A DNA stretch of 64,000 nt from Flavobacterium sp. RSP15. Its GTDB lineage: Bacteria; Bacteroidota; Bacteroidia; Flavobacteriales; Flavobacteriaceae. A program made the translations under genes and the position numbers. Below are positions 44,770 through 53,672 of the stretch, piece by piece (positions within the stretch are counted from its first letter, which is position 1; each line of letters starts with the position of its first letter). Location: assembly GCF_003968755.1 (NCBI RefSeq), contig NZ_RYDL01000003.1, positions 124,001 to 188,000 of the forward strand, read 5' to 3'. Under the pieces are notes generated by a model that made no database searches, was not told the DNA's origin, and saw only the letters and a program-made list of their open reading frames with translations.

Positions 44770-46428
44770 TTATTCTTTACCGAATTCTTCGTCAGGCACC
44801 TCTCGTTTAACCATTACCCTTTTTGCTGCATCATAATAATGCTCAATAGTTACATGGTTTTTGGTTTCTTGAGTATTTTCTAAATCATAGGCTTTTTTAA
44901 ATCCTTTGAGTTTGACTTTTATATTATGATCTATAGCTCTTGTTGTTTTGAACTCATATATCAAATCTAAAATGTCATGCGCTATATACACGGTGTCTTT
45001 GGCATCAATTATTACTTTAGAATTTTCAGGAATCTCGTTTAAAGTGTATTTAATGGCTGCTTTGTTCAAAAAAGAAACTTCCTGCGCCAGATCAATGTGG
45101 ATAACATCACCATCTTCATATTCTTCTTTTCTAAAACTGTAAGCTCTTTTCAGGTTTCCTTTTAAAACAAAAATAACACTGATGGCAATTCCTAATGCCA
45201 CCCCTTTTAATAAATCCGTAAAAACAACGGCTAATAGAGTCGCAATAAAAGGAACAAATTGATATTTCCCTTTCTCCAAAAAATGTTTGAAAGTGGCTGG
45301 TTTAGCTAACTTGTAACCAACCAAAATTAAAATTGCAGCTAATGTAGCCAATGGAATTTTATTCAGGATAACAGGGATTACAAGTACACTCACTAATAAT
45401 AATACCCCATGAATCATAGTAGACATCTTTGATTTAGCACCTGAATTAGAATTTGCCGAGGTACGCACAATTACCGAGGTCAAGGGTAGACCTCCTAAAA
45501 GTGAGCTTATGACATTTCCAACACCTTGTGCTTTCAATTCAATATTAGTTTGCGTATAACGCCTTTGAATATCCATTCTATCTGCTGCTTCAATACTCAA
45601 TAACGTTTCTATCGAGGCAACTATTGCAATAGTGAAGGCTACTATCCAAACTTTTGGATTCGAAATTACAGAAAAATTTGGAGTAACTATAATCGTCTTA
45701 AATTCCTCCAGACTGGTAGGAACCGGTAAAGAAACTAAATGTTCGTTAGTTATAGCCCACGGACTTCCTATTGTGATGAAAATCTCATTCAAAACAACAC
45801 CTAAAACTACAGCAACCAATGCGCCTGGAATTAATTTTAAATCCTTCAAAAAAGGGACTTTATTCCAGGAAATCAATACCGCTACAGAAGTTAAAGTGAT
45901 AATTACAGATCCAACCTGAATATAATCAAAAATGTTTAATAAGGTTGAAAATGTATTACTTCCGTCCTTTTGCATAAAAGCTAAATCGCCTTCAAAATCG
46001 CTATCGTATCCAAAGGCATGAGGCAATTGTTTCAAAATAATTATAATCCCAATACCGGCCAACATTCCTTCGATGACATTTGTTGGAAAATAATTAGATA
46101 TACTTCCTGCTTTAAGAAATCCTAGAACTAATTGTATTATACCTGCAATAAAAACAGCCGTCAAAAAAACATCAAATGCACCTAAATCCGTTATTGCGGT
46201 AAGAACAATTGCGGTAAGACCTGCTGCAGGGCCTGAAACACTGATGTGCGATGTGCTTAAATACCCAACGACAATTCCTCCAACAATTCCTGAAATAATT
46301 CCTGAAAATAATGGAGCACCCGAAGCCATTGCAATACCCATACACAAGGGCAGAGCCACTAAAAAAACCACTAATCCTGATGCAAAATCAGATTTGAGGG
46401 TGGCAAAAAGATTAATTTTTTTGGTCAT
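44770..46428 (-). CDS. SulP-family anion transporter, probably bicarbonate
   Basis: A 552-residue inner-membrane carrier with the SulP core: DFASGLVVFLVALPLCMGIA, GGIVVGYLSTSHISVSGPAAG (helix 3 region with the substrate-site SGPAAG) and QGVGNVISSLLGGLPLTSVI, then a C-terminal cytoplasmic domain with STAS-like VIIDAKDTVYIAHDILDLI. BicA of cyanobacteria belongs to this family. Pairing with a carbonic anhydrase gene points to bicarbonate, although sulfate cannot be excluded from sequence. Its gene comes first, the anhydrase second. Confidence 0.9.
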   Translation of the reverse strand: MTKKINLFATLKSDFASGLVVFLVALPLCMGIAMASGAPLFSGIISGIVGGIVVGYLSTSHISVSGPAAGLTAIVLTAITDLGAFDVFLTAVFIAGIIQLVLGFLKAGSISNYFPTNVIEGMLAGIGIIIILKQLPHAFGYDSDFEGDLAFMQKDGSNTFSTLLNIFDYIQVGSVIITLTSVAVLISWNKVPFLKDLKLIPGALVAVVLGVVLNEIFITIGSPWAITNEHLVSLPVPTSLEEFKTIIVTPNFSVISNPKVWIVAFTIAIVASIETLLSIEAADRMDIQRRYTQTNIELKAQGVGNVISSLLGGLPLTSVIVRTSANSNSGAKSKMSTMIHGVLLLVSVLVIPVILNKIPLATLAAILILVGYKLAKPATFKHFLEKGKYQFVPFIATLLAVVFTDLLKGVALGIAISVIFVLKGNLKRAYSFRKEEYEDGDVIHIDLAQEVSFLNKAAIKYTLNEIPENSKVIIDAKDTVYIAHDILDLIYEFKTTRAIDHNIKVKLKGFKKAYDLENTQETKNHVTIEHYYDAAKRVMVKREVPDEEFGKE

Positions 46429-46514
46429 AATACCGTACTTAAGATTAAATACAAAGAATTTTCTACTTTATATAAGTGAAAATCGATTTAAAAAAACAAA
46501 AATTCTAAAATGTA

Positions 46515-46796
46515 TTAAACGTATTTCGGTGGTAGTATAAATATGGAAAAGATAATATTATCGTGCTTTGATAAATTTTCAGAAAGAATAGTATTAGAGG
46601 ATAATTTTTTAGTAGTAATTATTTCCCAAGAAGATTCAGAACTAAATAGTACTTTAATTTGTTTATGGATATTTTCTTCTTCAGAAACACTATAGAAAAC
46701 AGAGATATCTGAACTTTTCTCAATCACCATAACAATAGTTGGGATAATAAGGAAAGCTAAAAATAGAAGCAAAAATATTTTAGATATCATTTTCAT
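46515..46796 (-). CDS. Small protein with an N-terminal membrane segment, unknown
   Basis: A 93-residue protein. Residues 4-24 (ISKIFLLLFLAFLIIPTIV) form one hydrophobic helix or uncleaved signal. The remainder is charged and strand-rich (EEENIHKQIKVLF, SSWEIITTKKLSS, IIFSIFILPPKYV), compatible with a small periplasmic domain. I do not recognise a family. It lies upstream of the SulP gene on the same strand, 86 bp away, which leaves co-transcription possible. Codon use looks like that of real genes. Confidence 0.6.
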   Translation of the reverse strand: MKMISKIFLLLFLAFLIIPTIVMVIEKSSDISVFYSVSEEENIHKQIKVLFSSESSWEIITTKKLSSNTILSENLSKHDNIIFSIFILPPKYV

Positions 46797-46867
46797 TCCC
46801 GCAAAAATAGAATTTAGTTTAAAATAAAAGTAACAGTTTATATTTATTTTTTAAAAAAATTAACATT

Positions 46868-46906
46868 CAAAAAAAAACCAGATAAAAATGATGCATTTTT
46901 ATCTGG
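46868..46906 (-). terminator. Terminator of dps
   Basis: CCAGATAAAAAT and ATTTTTATCTGG pair around GATGC. On the minus strand a U-tract follows. Confidence 0.8.
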
Positions 46907-46927
46907 CTATATTCTTAAAACTAAGTA

Positions 46928-47407
46928 TTACAAACTTTCTTCGAGCCAAGCCTGCATCATCCAAATTGTCTTTTCTTGTTCTGAAATGAAATCACTCATC
47001 ATTGCATTGGTACCTTCATCGTTAATTTGTCCCGATTTGTCAAGAATTACGCGTTCAATTTTTAATAAATGAGATAATGATGTAACAATTAAATGCACTG
47101 CTTTTTCATCATTTGAAATATTTTTACCAACTACCAATTGATTGTTTTTTATATAGTCTTCAAACGTATGAAGTGGCGTTCCACCAACGGTCAGAACTCT
47201 TTCAGCAATTAAATCAATTTTAATTTGAGAATCCGTGTACAATTGCTCAAATTTCACATGTAAATCAAAAAAACGCTTTCCTCTAATATTCCAATGAATT
47301 CCTCTTAAATTTTGATAATACACTTGAAAATTCGCTAACAAAACATTTAGTTCAGTTGCTATTAATTCTGACTCTTTTACCGGTAAACCTAAAATATTTG
47401 TTTTCAT
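46928..47407 (-). CDS. dps: Dps-family DNA-protection/ferritin-like protein
   Basis: A 159-residue ferritin-like four-helix protein that oxidises and stores iron and protects DNA. The inter-subunit ferroxidase site is visible in GIHWNIRGKRFFDLHVKFEQ and LYTDSQIKIDLIAERVLTVG (His, Asp/Glu ligands). The conserved HTFEDYIKN follows, and the last helix contains EQEKTIWMMQAWLEE. It is divergent from an OxyR regulator gene across 117 bp, the classical arrangement for peroxide-induced dps. A TAAATTTG element (47450-47443, minus strand) fits its promoter. Confidence 0.94.
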   Translation of the reverse strand: MKTNILGLPVKESELIATELNVLLANFQVYYQNLRGIHWNIRGKRFFDLHVKFEQLYTDSQIKIDLIAERVLTVGGTPLHTFEDYIKNNQLVVGKNISNDEKAVHLIVTSLSHLLKIERVILDKSGQINDEGTNAMMSDFISEQEKTIWMMQAWLEESL

Positions 47408-47442
47408 ATTATTGTTGTTTTATATTTATTTACGTTACAAAA

Positions 47443-47450
47443 CAAATTTA
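47443..47450 (-). promoter_or_regulatory. Candidate -7 element of dps
   Basis: TAAATTTG on the minus strand, 36 nt before the dps start, in the region shared with oxyR. Confidence 0.5.
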
Positions 47451-47496
47451 GTGCAAGATTAACGAAAAACACCATAATAAAAAGTTATTGTTTTAT

Positions 47497-47504
47497 TAAA
47501 TTTG
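47497..47504 (+). promoter_or_regulatory. Candidate -7 element of oxyR
   Basis: TAAATTTG, 20 nt before the oxyR start. Together with the dps element it leaves about 46 bp where OxyR could bind both promoters. Confidence 0.5.
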
Positions 47505-47524
47505 TATCAGATATAATTATAATC

Positions 47525-48466
47525 ATGACTATTACTCAATTAAAATACGTACTTGCGGTAGCTGAACACAAGAATTTCACTCTTGCTGCAGAAAAATGTT
47601 TTGTTACTCAGCCGACACTGAGTATGCAAATTCAAAAAATAGAAGAAGAATTAAATATTCAAATATTTGACCGTACCAAAAAACCAATCCAGCTCACAGA
47701 TATTGGACATAAAATTGTAAATCAGGCAAAAAACATAGTCAATGAAGCTGATAGAATTCAAGACATTGTGGAACAACAAAAAGGTTTTATTGGCGGTGAA
47801 TTTAGATTAGGCATTATTCCTACAATTATGCCTACTTTACTGCCAATGTTTTTAAATAATTTTATAAAAAAATATCCAAAAGTAAAACTCGTCATTGAGG
47901 AGTTAAATACCGAAGAAATTATTATTAAACTCAATAATGGACATCTGGACGCAGCCATTGCCGCAACTCCTTTGATGGAAGAAAAAATCAAAGAAATAGT
48001 CTTGTACTACGAACCTTTTGTTGCGTACATTCCTGAAAACCACCATACTTTTCAAAAAGAAGAAATAGAAGTTTCAGATTTAAACTTGGATGAAATTTTA
48101 TTATTACAAGACGGACATTGTTTTAGAGAAGGAATTTTAAACTTATGTAAGAGTGCCGGTAAAAACGAAATCGATCATTTTCAAATACAAAGTGGAAGTT
48201 TTGAAACCTTGATAAAATTAGCTGATGAAGGTCTGGGAACAACGTTACTTCCCTATTTGCATACCTTAGATTTAAAAGAAAAAGACAAGCTAAAACTTCG
48301 TCATTTTAAAGAACCTAAGCCCGCACGAGAAGTCAGTTTGATTTTTCCTAAAAGCGAATTAAAAATTCAAATAATAGATGCACTTCGCACTACCATAACA
48401 GGAGTTGTAAAAGGAGCAATTGTTTTTCAAAATGTTCAGATAATAAGTCCCATCGCAAAAAAATAA
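47525..48466 (+). CDS. oxyR: LysR-type peroxide sensor OxyR
   Basis: A 313-residue LysR-type regulator. The N-terminal winged helix (LKYVLAVAEHKNFTLAAEKC, then TQPTLSMQIQKIEEELNI) binds DNA. The redox site is recognisable at DGHCFREGILNLCKSAG: counting gives C199 and C208, the same numbers as the peroxide-sensing pair of E. coli OxyR. The divergent dps gene is a probable target. The C-terminal extension after residue 295 is short and Ile-rich. It ends before a bidirectional terminator. Confidence 0.94.
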   Translation: MTITQLKYVLAVAEHKNFTLAAEKCFVTQPTLSMQIQKIEEELNIQIFDRTKKPIQLTDIGHKIVNQAKNIVNEADRIQDIVEQQKGFIGGEFRLGIIPTIMPTLLPMFLNNFIKKYPKVKLVIEELNTEEIIIKLNNGHLDAAIAATPLMEEKIKEIVLYYEPFVAYIPENHHTFQKEEIEVSDLNLDEILLLQDGHCFREGILNLCKSAGKNEIDHFQIQSGSFETLIKLADEGLGTTLLPYLHTLDLKEKDKLKLRHFKEPKPAREVSLIFPKSELKIQIIDALRTTITGVVKGAIVFQNVQIISPIAKK

Positions 48467-48494
48467 AAAAAGGAACCGCTTATGGTTCCTTTTT
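48467..48494. terminator. Bidirectional terminator between oxyR and the next small gene
   Basis: AAAAAGGAACC and GGTTCCTTTTT pair around GCTTAT. Confidence 0.88.
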
Positions 48495-48496
48495 TA

Positions 48497-48694
48497 CTAT
48501 GAATTTACTATTAATAAACAGTGCTTTAATTCCGGTTTACCAATAGTGAAATTTAATAACCACTCTCGTAATTGATCCATTTCATAGGGCAATAATGTCT
48601 TAATAGCTTTTTCTAATTCTTTGCTAAAAAGCATAACATCAAAGCTTACTCTTTCTAAAACTGATTTAGTATAATCATACATGATTTTCGACAT
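48497..48694 (-). CDS. Small conserved-looking protein, unknown
   Basis: A 65-residue protein (61 if the second ATG at 48682 is used). It is predicted all-helical with no signal or membrane segment. The wording MYDYTKSVLERVSFDVMLFS, KELEKAIKTLLPYEMDQLRE and WLLNF is regular and protein-like, and it has its own terminator. I recall similar small proteins in Flavobacteria but know no function. A TAAATTTG-type promoter is not obvious in the AT-rich 165 bp upstream. Confidence 0.65.
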   Translation of the reverse strand: MSKIMYDYTKSVLERVSFDVMLFSKELEKAIKTLLPYEMDQLREWLLNFTIGKPELKHCLLIVNS

Positions 48695-48859
48695 AATTAA
48701 TGAAGATTTTAGGTTAGATTTTAATTGAAAGTGTTGTAAAAATACATTTTTTACAACTAAAACATAGTTATTTAACGTAGTTTTTAGTTTTTTTAGTTTT
48801 TGTACTACTTTAGACCAAAAATATAATAAATTATTGATAATAAGCTACTTAACTAATAT

Positions 48860-49522
48860 TTATTTTTTAGTAGCTCTGAACATTTCTCTTTTTCCTGGTG
48901 GCCCTGCTAATTTTTCAACCGTAAAACCTACTTCTAACATGCTTCTTTTTACAACTCCTCTGGCAGCATAAGTCACTAAAACGCCTTTACTTTTGAGTGC
49001 TGTATGCATTCTTTTAAAAATATCCGTACTCCATAATTCAGGTTGCACTCTGTAACCAAAAGCATCAAAGTAAATCAAATCAAATGTGTTATTGTCGTCA
49101 ATTTCTTCAAAAAACTGCTTTCTTTTAGTCAACAAAAAATCATTCCTTAGCGCTATTTTCTCTCCCCAGACGCTTTTATGCATTGCTATAAAAATGTCGC
49201 TTTCTTGAGTAGCATTCAACTCTGTAACATAATTCATACATGAAACTTCATCAGAAGAAATAGGATATGCCTCAACGCCAACGTAATCGATAGACTGATT
49301 CATTTTTTTTGCTTCTAATAAGGTAATAAAAGTATTCAATCCGGTACCAAAACCAATTTCTAAAATAGAAACTGCTTTATTTTGAAATAAGGAAAGTCCG
49401 TTTTTAATAAAGACATGCTGCGCTTCCTGAATGGCGCCATGTTTAGAATGGTAGCACTCATCCCATTCCTCTATTCGTATGGTTGTGGAACCATCAAGTG
49501 TTTGTATTATTTCTCTTTTCAA
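48860..49522 (-). CDS. mnmD: tRNA U34 mnm5s2U-type methyltransferase MnmD
   Basis: A 220-residue SAM-dependent methyltransferase that finishes the 5-methylaminomethyl-2-thiouridine at wobble position 34. The N-terminal YHSKHGAIQEAQHVFI and SAM-binding ILEIGFGTGLNTF, then DLIYFDAFGYRVQPELWS and the late AARGVVKRSMLEVGF match the methylase half of E. coli MnmC; the oxidase half is absent, hence MnmD. The C-terminal PPGKREMFRATK also fits. It is divergent from ilvE. Confidence 0.9.
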   Translation of the reverse strand: MKREIIQTLDGSTTIRIEEWDECYHSKHGAIQEAQHVFIKNGLSLFQNKAVSILEIGFGTGLNTFITLLEAKKMNQSIDYVGVEAYPISSDEVSCMNYVTELNATQESDIFIAMHKSVWGEKIALRNDFLLTKRKQFFEEIDDNNTFDLIYFDAFGYRVQPELWSTDIFKRMHTALKSKGVLVTYAARGVVKRSMLEVGFTVEKLAGPPGKREMFRATKK

Positions 49523-49819
49523 AATTGTTATTTGAGGTTATTTGAAGTTTTATAATTATAAGGGCAGACCAAATTTAATCAAAACTAAAATGATTGTCTT
49601 AAATAAAGTACATTTATTATGCAAATCTCATAAAATTAATGCTGATTTTTTCTGTTTTTTCAAAAATAAATAAATCGTACATAAAGACTATAATTAATGG
49701 TGTTTTGTCAAGTATTTTAGTGATTTTTATTTAATTTTGCAATTATTAAAGTTCTTTTTGCATAATCAAGATTTTAATTCCCAATTGTAGTAACATATAA
49801 AACCAAACAATACATTATC
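49523..49819. other. Shared upstream region of mnmD and ilvE
   Basis: About 300 bp of AT-rich sequence. TAATTTTG at 49732-49739 is a plausible plus-strand -7 element for ilvE, with a leader near 80 nt. I see no leader peptide with repeated branched-chain codons and no attenuator hairpin. Confidence 0.4.
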
Positions 49820-50887
49820 ATGAGTACAACTCAAAGTAGCAAAATTGAAATAATTAATGCACCCACTTCAAAAATAAATGAAGTTGATTTTAAAAATTTA
49901 AGCTTTGGATCTGTTTTTTCAGATCATTTATTTGAATGTGATTTTAAAAATGGGGAATGGCAGCAACCAGTCATTAAGCCTTATGCGCCTTTATTGTTAG
50001 ATCCATCATCCAGAGTTTTTCATTATGGTCAAGCTATTTTTGAAGGCATGAAAGCGTACAAAGATGAGAATAATGACGTTTGGCTTTTTAGACCCGATCA
50101 AAACTATATCCGTTTCAACACCTCGGCTGTTAGGATGGCTATGCCGGAAGTTCCAGAAGATATATTCCTGAATGGTTTAAATCAATTGCTGCGATTAGAC
50201 GAAGCATGGATAAAAAAAGGAAAAGGAAATGCCTTATATATCAGACCCTTTATGATTGCAACAGGTACCGGAGTAATTGCAAACCCATCAAATGAATATA
50301 AGTTCATGATTATTTTATCGCCTGTTTCCTCTTATTATTCAGGTGATGTAAAAGTAATAATTGCGGAGCATTACAGCAGAGCGGCTAATGGTGGAATAGG
50401 AGCTGCTAAGGCAGCCGGAAATTATGCAGCCCAATTTTATCCAACTACTTTAGCGAATAAAGAAGGTTTTCAACAAATAATCTGGACTGATGATGCCACA
50501 CACACAAAATTAGAAGAAGCCGGTACTATGAATGTGTTTTTTAGAATAAATGACACATTATTAACGGCTCCTGTAAGTGAAAGAATACTTGATGGTGTTA
50601 CTCGAAAAACACTGATTGATTTAGCAAAAAGTGAAGGTATAACTGTAGAGATTCGTTCAGTTTTAGTGTCAGAACTTGTTGAGGCTTCTAAAAACGGAAC
50701 TTTAAAAGAAATTTTTGGGGCCGGAACAGCTGCTGTGGTAAGCCCCATTTCTGGATTCTCTTATCAGGATGTATATCATGAATTGCCAAAAATTGAAAAC
50801 ACAATGGCTTTGCAACTGAAAACTAAATTAGAAAATATCCAAAATAAATTAGATGCGGATCCTTTTGGCTGGACTGTTAAAGTATAA
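49820..50887 (+). CDS. ilvE: Branched-chain amino acid aminotransferase
   Basis: Transaminates the keto acids of leucine, isoleucine and valine with glutamate. The 355-residue chain is a class IV fold enzyme of the longer, eukaryote-like type. Evidence: FHYGQAIFEGMKAYKD, the PLP lysine K197 in GIGAAKAAGNYA, the EEAGTMNVFF segment and the late EIFGAGTAAVVSPISG. It has a stand-alone terminator. The reaction is reversible, so it serves synthesis and degradation. Confidence 0.94.
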   Translation: MSTTQSSKIEIINAPTSKINEVDFKNLSFGSVFSDHLFECDFKNGEWQQPVIKPYAPLLLDPSSRVFHYGQAIFEGMKAYKDENNDVWLFRPDQNYIRFNTSAVRMAMPEVPEDIFLNGLNQLLRLDEAWIKKGKGNALYIRPFMIATGTGVIANPSNEYKFMIILSPVSSYYSGDVKVIIAEHYSRAANGGIGAAKAAGNYAAQFYPTTLANKEGFQQIIWTDDATHTKLEEAGTMNVFFRINDTLLTAPVSERILDGVTRKTLIDLAKSEGITVEIRSVLVSELVEASKNGTLKEIFGAGTAAVVSPISGFSYQDVYHELPKIENTMALQLKTKLENIQNKLDADPFGWTVKV

Positions 50888-50908
50888 TTCAAAGATTTAA
50901 AAATTAAA

Positions 50909-50943
50909 AAAAAGCGATTTTCAGTGTGAAAATCGCTTTTTTA
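50909..50943. terminator. Terminator after ilvE
   Basis: AAAAGCGATTTTCA pairs with TGAAAATCGCTTTT around GTG; strong in both directions. Confidence 0.9.
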
Positions 50944-50986
50944 TATCATAGCATACATCATCAAAATATTAGTGAAATTTCTACCG

Positions 50987-51373
50987 CTATTTCCCAATTA
51001 TTTTAGAGAAATCAGGCTTGAAATAATTTGGTCCTTTCATGACCTTACCATCTTCACGGTAAATAGGCTCCCCATCCTGACCTAACTTACTCATATTACT
51101 ACGTTGAATTTCATCGAAAACGGCTTCTATTTTGTCTTGCAGCCCATGCTCAATAATCGTTCCACATAAAATGTACATCATATCGCCTAATGCATCGGCA
51201 ATTTCTATTAAATCATTATTCTGAACAGCCTCTAAATATTCTTCATTCTCTTCTTTCATCAAATTGAAACGAAGGATATGTTTGGTTTCAGCTAAGCCGG
51301 CTATTGGAGTTTCGCTATGCCCAATTTTGAAAGCGGTATGGAATTCTTTGACGGCATTAATTTGTTTTTGCAT
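50987..51373 (-). CDS. MazG-like nucleoside triphosphate pyrophosphohydrolase
   Basis: A 128-residue all-alpha NTP pyrophosphatase. KEENEEYLEAVQNNDLIEIA with DALGDMMYIL reproduces the EExxE...ExxD metal-binding pattern of the MazG/HisE superfamily. The C-terminal half (GQDGEPIYREDGKVMKGPNY) matches the phosphoribosyl-ATP pyrophosphohydrolase-like proteins often found alone in Bacteroidota. It probably removes non-canonical or excess nucleotides; it is not part of a histidine cluster here. Confidence 0.82.
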   Translation of the reverse strand: MQKQINAVKEFHTAFKIGHSETPIAGLAETKHILRFNLMKEENEEYLEAVQNNDLIEIADALGDMMYILCGTIIEHGLQDKIEAVFDEIQRSNMSKLGQDGEPIYREDGKVMKGPNYFKPDFSKIIGK

Positions 51374-51430
51374 AATTTAAATTTTATTAAATGAAAATAC
51401 AAATAAGCAAACTATTATTAAACAAATAGC

Positions 51431-51438
51431 TAAATTTG
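51431..51438 (+). promoter_or_regulatory. Candidate -7 element for the small membrane protein gene
   Basis: TAAATTTG, 19 nt before the start at 51457; divergent from the MazG-like gene. Confidence 0.5.
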
Positions 51439-51456
51439 TCAAAAATAATATAAAGT

Positions 51457-51645
51457 ATGTTTAGTCAGGGACAATTCATTTTTGCAGGCTTTTTTTTTAT
51501 TGCATTCAGTATTGCAATGATTTACGCCTACCGAAAAGATTTAGCGTTACACCGAAAATTTTATAAAGGAAATTATAAAATTTTAATTGGTTTTGGAGTG
51601 TTTATTGGCATTTTATTTTTGATAAAAGTGTTTTTCAAACGTTAG
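51457..51645 (+). CDS. Small two-helix membrane protein, unknown
   Basis: A 62-residue protein with two hydrophobic helices (residues 7-26 and 43-59), joined by a basic loop (AYRKDLALHRKFYKGNYK), ending FFKR. By the positive-inside rule the loop and C-terminus would face the cytoplasm. It has its own promoter element and a following terminator-like hairpin at 51651-51681, so it is likely real. No family recognised. Confidence 0.65.
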   Translation: MFSQGQFIFAGFFFIAFSIAMIYAYRKDLALHRKFYKGNYKILIGFGVFIGILFLIKVFFKR

Positions 51646-51650
51646 TTTTT

Positions 51651-51681
51651 TTAAAAATGTCTTCTTCAAAGAGGACTTTTT
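51651..51681 (+). terminator. Terminator-like hairpin
   Basis: GTCTTCT and AGAGGAC pair (one G-T) around TCAA and are followed by six Ts. Confidence 0.55.
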
Positions 51682-51919
51682 TAGTTTGTTCCTTTCTTAT
51701 TTAAAAACAAATCCTAATTGCTAACTAGTGCAAGGTGCCAAATAGTCCTGCCTGAACATTTCCCTTATAAATTTTATTCTAGAACTCCTTCTTCCATAGT
51801 ATTCCTTTCGTAAAATAACTATTCAATTAAAATATTCAAGTCGCGTTTTTTTATTTAACACTTTTGGCGACTTGTAAATTAAATTTTTAACTTTACAAAA
51901 ATTAATACAATTAGATATC

Positions 51920-53041
51920 ATGAGGATTATAAAATATTTATTTCTTTTACTGCTGCTTAGTTTAGTGGCTTTATCCATTTTTGTAGCTACACAAAAAGGG
52001 GAATTCACTGTGCAAAGAAGTCATATTATTAATTCTCCTAAATCTACGGTATTTAATTTTGTTAATGATTATAAAAATTGGCAGGATTTTGGCGCCTGGA
52101 TGGTTGAAGATCCTGAAATTATAATCACCTATCCTAAAAACACTGTAGGAAAGGGAGCTTCCTTCACTTGGGAAGGAAAAGAAGTCACAGGGAATATGCA
52201 AACGGTTTTTGTAAAAGAAAATGAAAGTATTTCTCAAAAAATGAATTACAACGGAGGTGATTCATCCGTTTTCTTGAGTTTAAAAGACACGGTTGGCGGA
52301 ACAAAGGTCACCTGGAAAACCACCGGAAAAATGAGTTTCGTTATGAAGATCACTGCTGCTTTAAACGGCGGTATCGATACAGTTATAGGTGCCATGCAGG
52401 AAAAAAGCTTGGCTAATCTGGACAAAACACTAGTTTACGAGATAAATACCCATCAAATAAAGGTAAAAGGTGTGGTAAAAAAACTAGCAACTTTTTATTT
52501 GTACCAAACTTTTACAAGCAAAATTTCAAATGTCACTAAAAATGCCCGTATCGTTTTTCCAAAAATCATTCTTTTTTGTGAGCAAAACAATATAGAATTG
52601 AATGGAAAGCCTTTTATTATTTATCACACTTACGATCCAGTAAATGGATTGAGTAGATTGTCTTTTTGTATCCCTATAAAAAATCAAATTTTAACCAGTT
52701 CAGGCAGTGATATTTTATCCGGTAAACTCGAACCTTTCGAAGCCTTGAAAACAACCTTAACCGGTGATTATTCACACATAAAAAAAGCGCTAGATAAAAC
52801 AACAGCGTACAGCAATGCTAACAAAATAAGCATTGACACTAAATTTTCACACCTAGAGAACTATACCATCGGAAAAACGGAAATAAAAAATCCATCAAAG
52901 TGGATTACTGATATTTACTTTCCAATAAAACCAAAAGTAATTCCTGCTAAAGTCTTTGTTCCAGCAGAAATCCTTAAATCTACAGCGGCAAAAACACCGG
53001 AACCTGTACAAAAAAAGGAAGAAGAACAATCTGAATTTTAA
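51920..53041 (+). CDS. SRPBCC/GyrI-like effector-binding membrane-anchored protein
   Basis: A 373-residue protein. Residues 4-22 form one hydrophobic helix or signal anchor. Residues 28-165 read as an SRPBCC (START-like) domain: RSHIINSPKSTVFNFVNDYK, then NWQDFGAWM. Residues 185-335 resemble a GyrI-like effector-binding domain. The tail is proline/glutamate-rich (KTPEPVQKKEEEQSEF). Both domain types bind small hydrophobic ligands; the ligand is unknown. It ends 65 bp before the sigma factor gene, so it could be the sensing part of that operon, though this is inference. Confidence 0.7.
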   Translation: MRIIKYLFLLLLLSLVALSIFVATQKGEFTVQRSHIINSPKSTVFNFVNDYKNWQDFGAWMVEDPEIIITYPKNTVGKGASFTWEGKEVTGNMQTVFVKENESISQKMNYNGGDSSVFLSLKDTVGGTKVTWKTTGKMSFVMKITAALNGGIDTVIGAMQEKSLANLDKTLVYEINTHQIKVKGVVKKLATFYLYQTFTSKISNVTKNARIVFPKIILFCEQNNIELNGKPFIIYHTYDPVNGLSRLSFCIPIKNQILTSSGSDILSGKLEPFEALKTTLTGDYSHIKKALDKTTAYSNANKISIDTKFSHLENYTIGKTEIKNPSKWITDIYFPIKPKVIPAKVFVPAEILKSTAAKTPEPVQKKEEEQSEF

Positions 53042-53105
53042 TATTATCTTTCTACCGAATTAAACCTTTTTGATAAAGAGTATTCTAAATTCATAAATAA
53101 AAAAT

Positions 53106-53648
53106 TTGCAAGACGAACAGGAATATATAAATAACTTGTTGAACTCGAAAACACAAAATCAAGCGTTTCAGCAGTTGTTACAAGAGTATCAAAGACCCTT
53201 ATACAATCACATTCGTAACATTGTTTTAAATCACGATGATGCGGATGATATTTTGCAAAATACTTTTATCAAAATATTTCAAAATTTAAAGAATTTTAAA
53301 GGAGACAGTAAACTCTTCTCTTGGATGTACCGTATTGCTACTAATGAAGCATTGACTTTTTTGAAACAAAAATCAAAAATCAATACGGTATCGTCTGTAA
53401 TTTTACAACGTAAAACTATTGATAATCTCGAAGCAGATGTATTTTTTGATGGAAACGACATTCAACTAAAATTACAAAAAGCAATTGCTTTATTACCTGA
53501 AAAACAACAGTTAGTTTTTAAAATGAAATATTTTGAAGAACTAAAATACGAGGAAATATCTCTTATTTTAGGCACCTCAGTTGGAGGATTAAAAGCTTCC
53601 TATCACCTTGCTGTAAAAAAAATAGAAGCATTTGTATCTACTAATTAA
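53106..53648 (+). CDS. ECF-type RNA polymerase sigma factor (TTG start)
   Basis: A 180-residue group 4 sigma factor. Region 2 is clear (NHDDADDILQNTFIKIFQN, then FKGDSKLFSWMYRIATNEA). Region 4 is KQQLVFKMKYFEELKYEEIS with the helix-turn-helix ILGTSVGGLKASYHLAVKKI. No in-frame ATG exists before region 2, so the TTG at 53106 is the likely start. The next two genes are typical partners in Flavobacteria: a membrane protein that may act as anti-sigma factor and a Spy-like periplasmic protein. Confidence 0.88.
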   Translation: MQDEQEYINNLLNSKTQNQAFQQLLQEYQRPLYNHIRNIVLNHDDADDILQNTFIKIFQNLKNFKGDSKLFSWMYRIATNEALTFLKQKSKINTVSSVILQRKTIDNLEADVFFDGNDIQLKLQKAIALLPEKQQLVFKMKYFEELKYEEISLILGTSVGGLKASYHLAVKKIEAFVSTN

Positions 53649-53672
53649 ACCTTTTTGCAATACCACTGTCTA

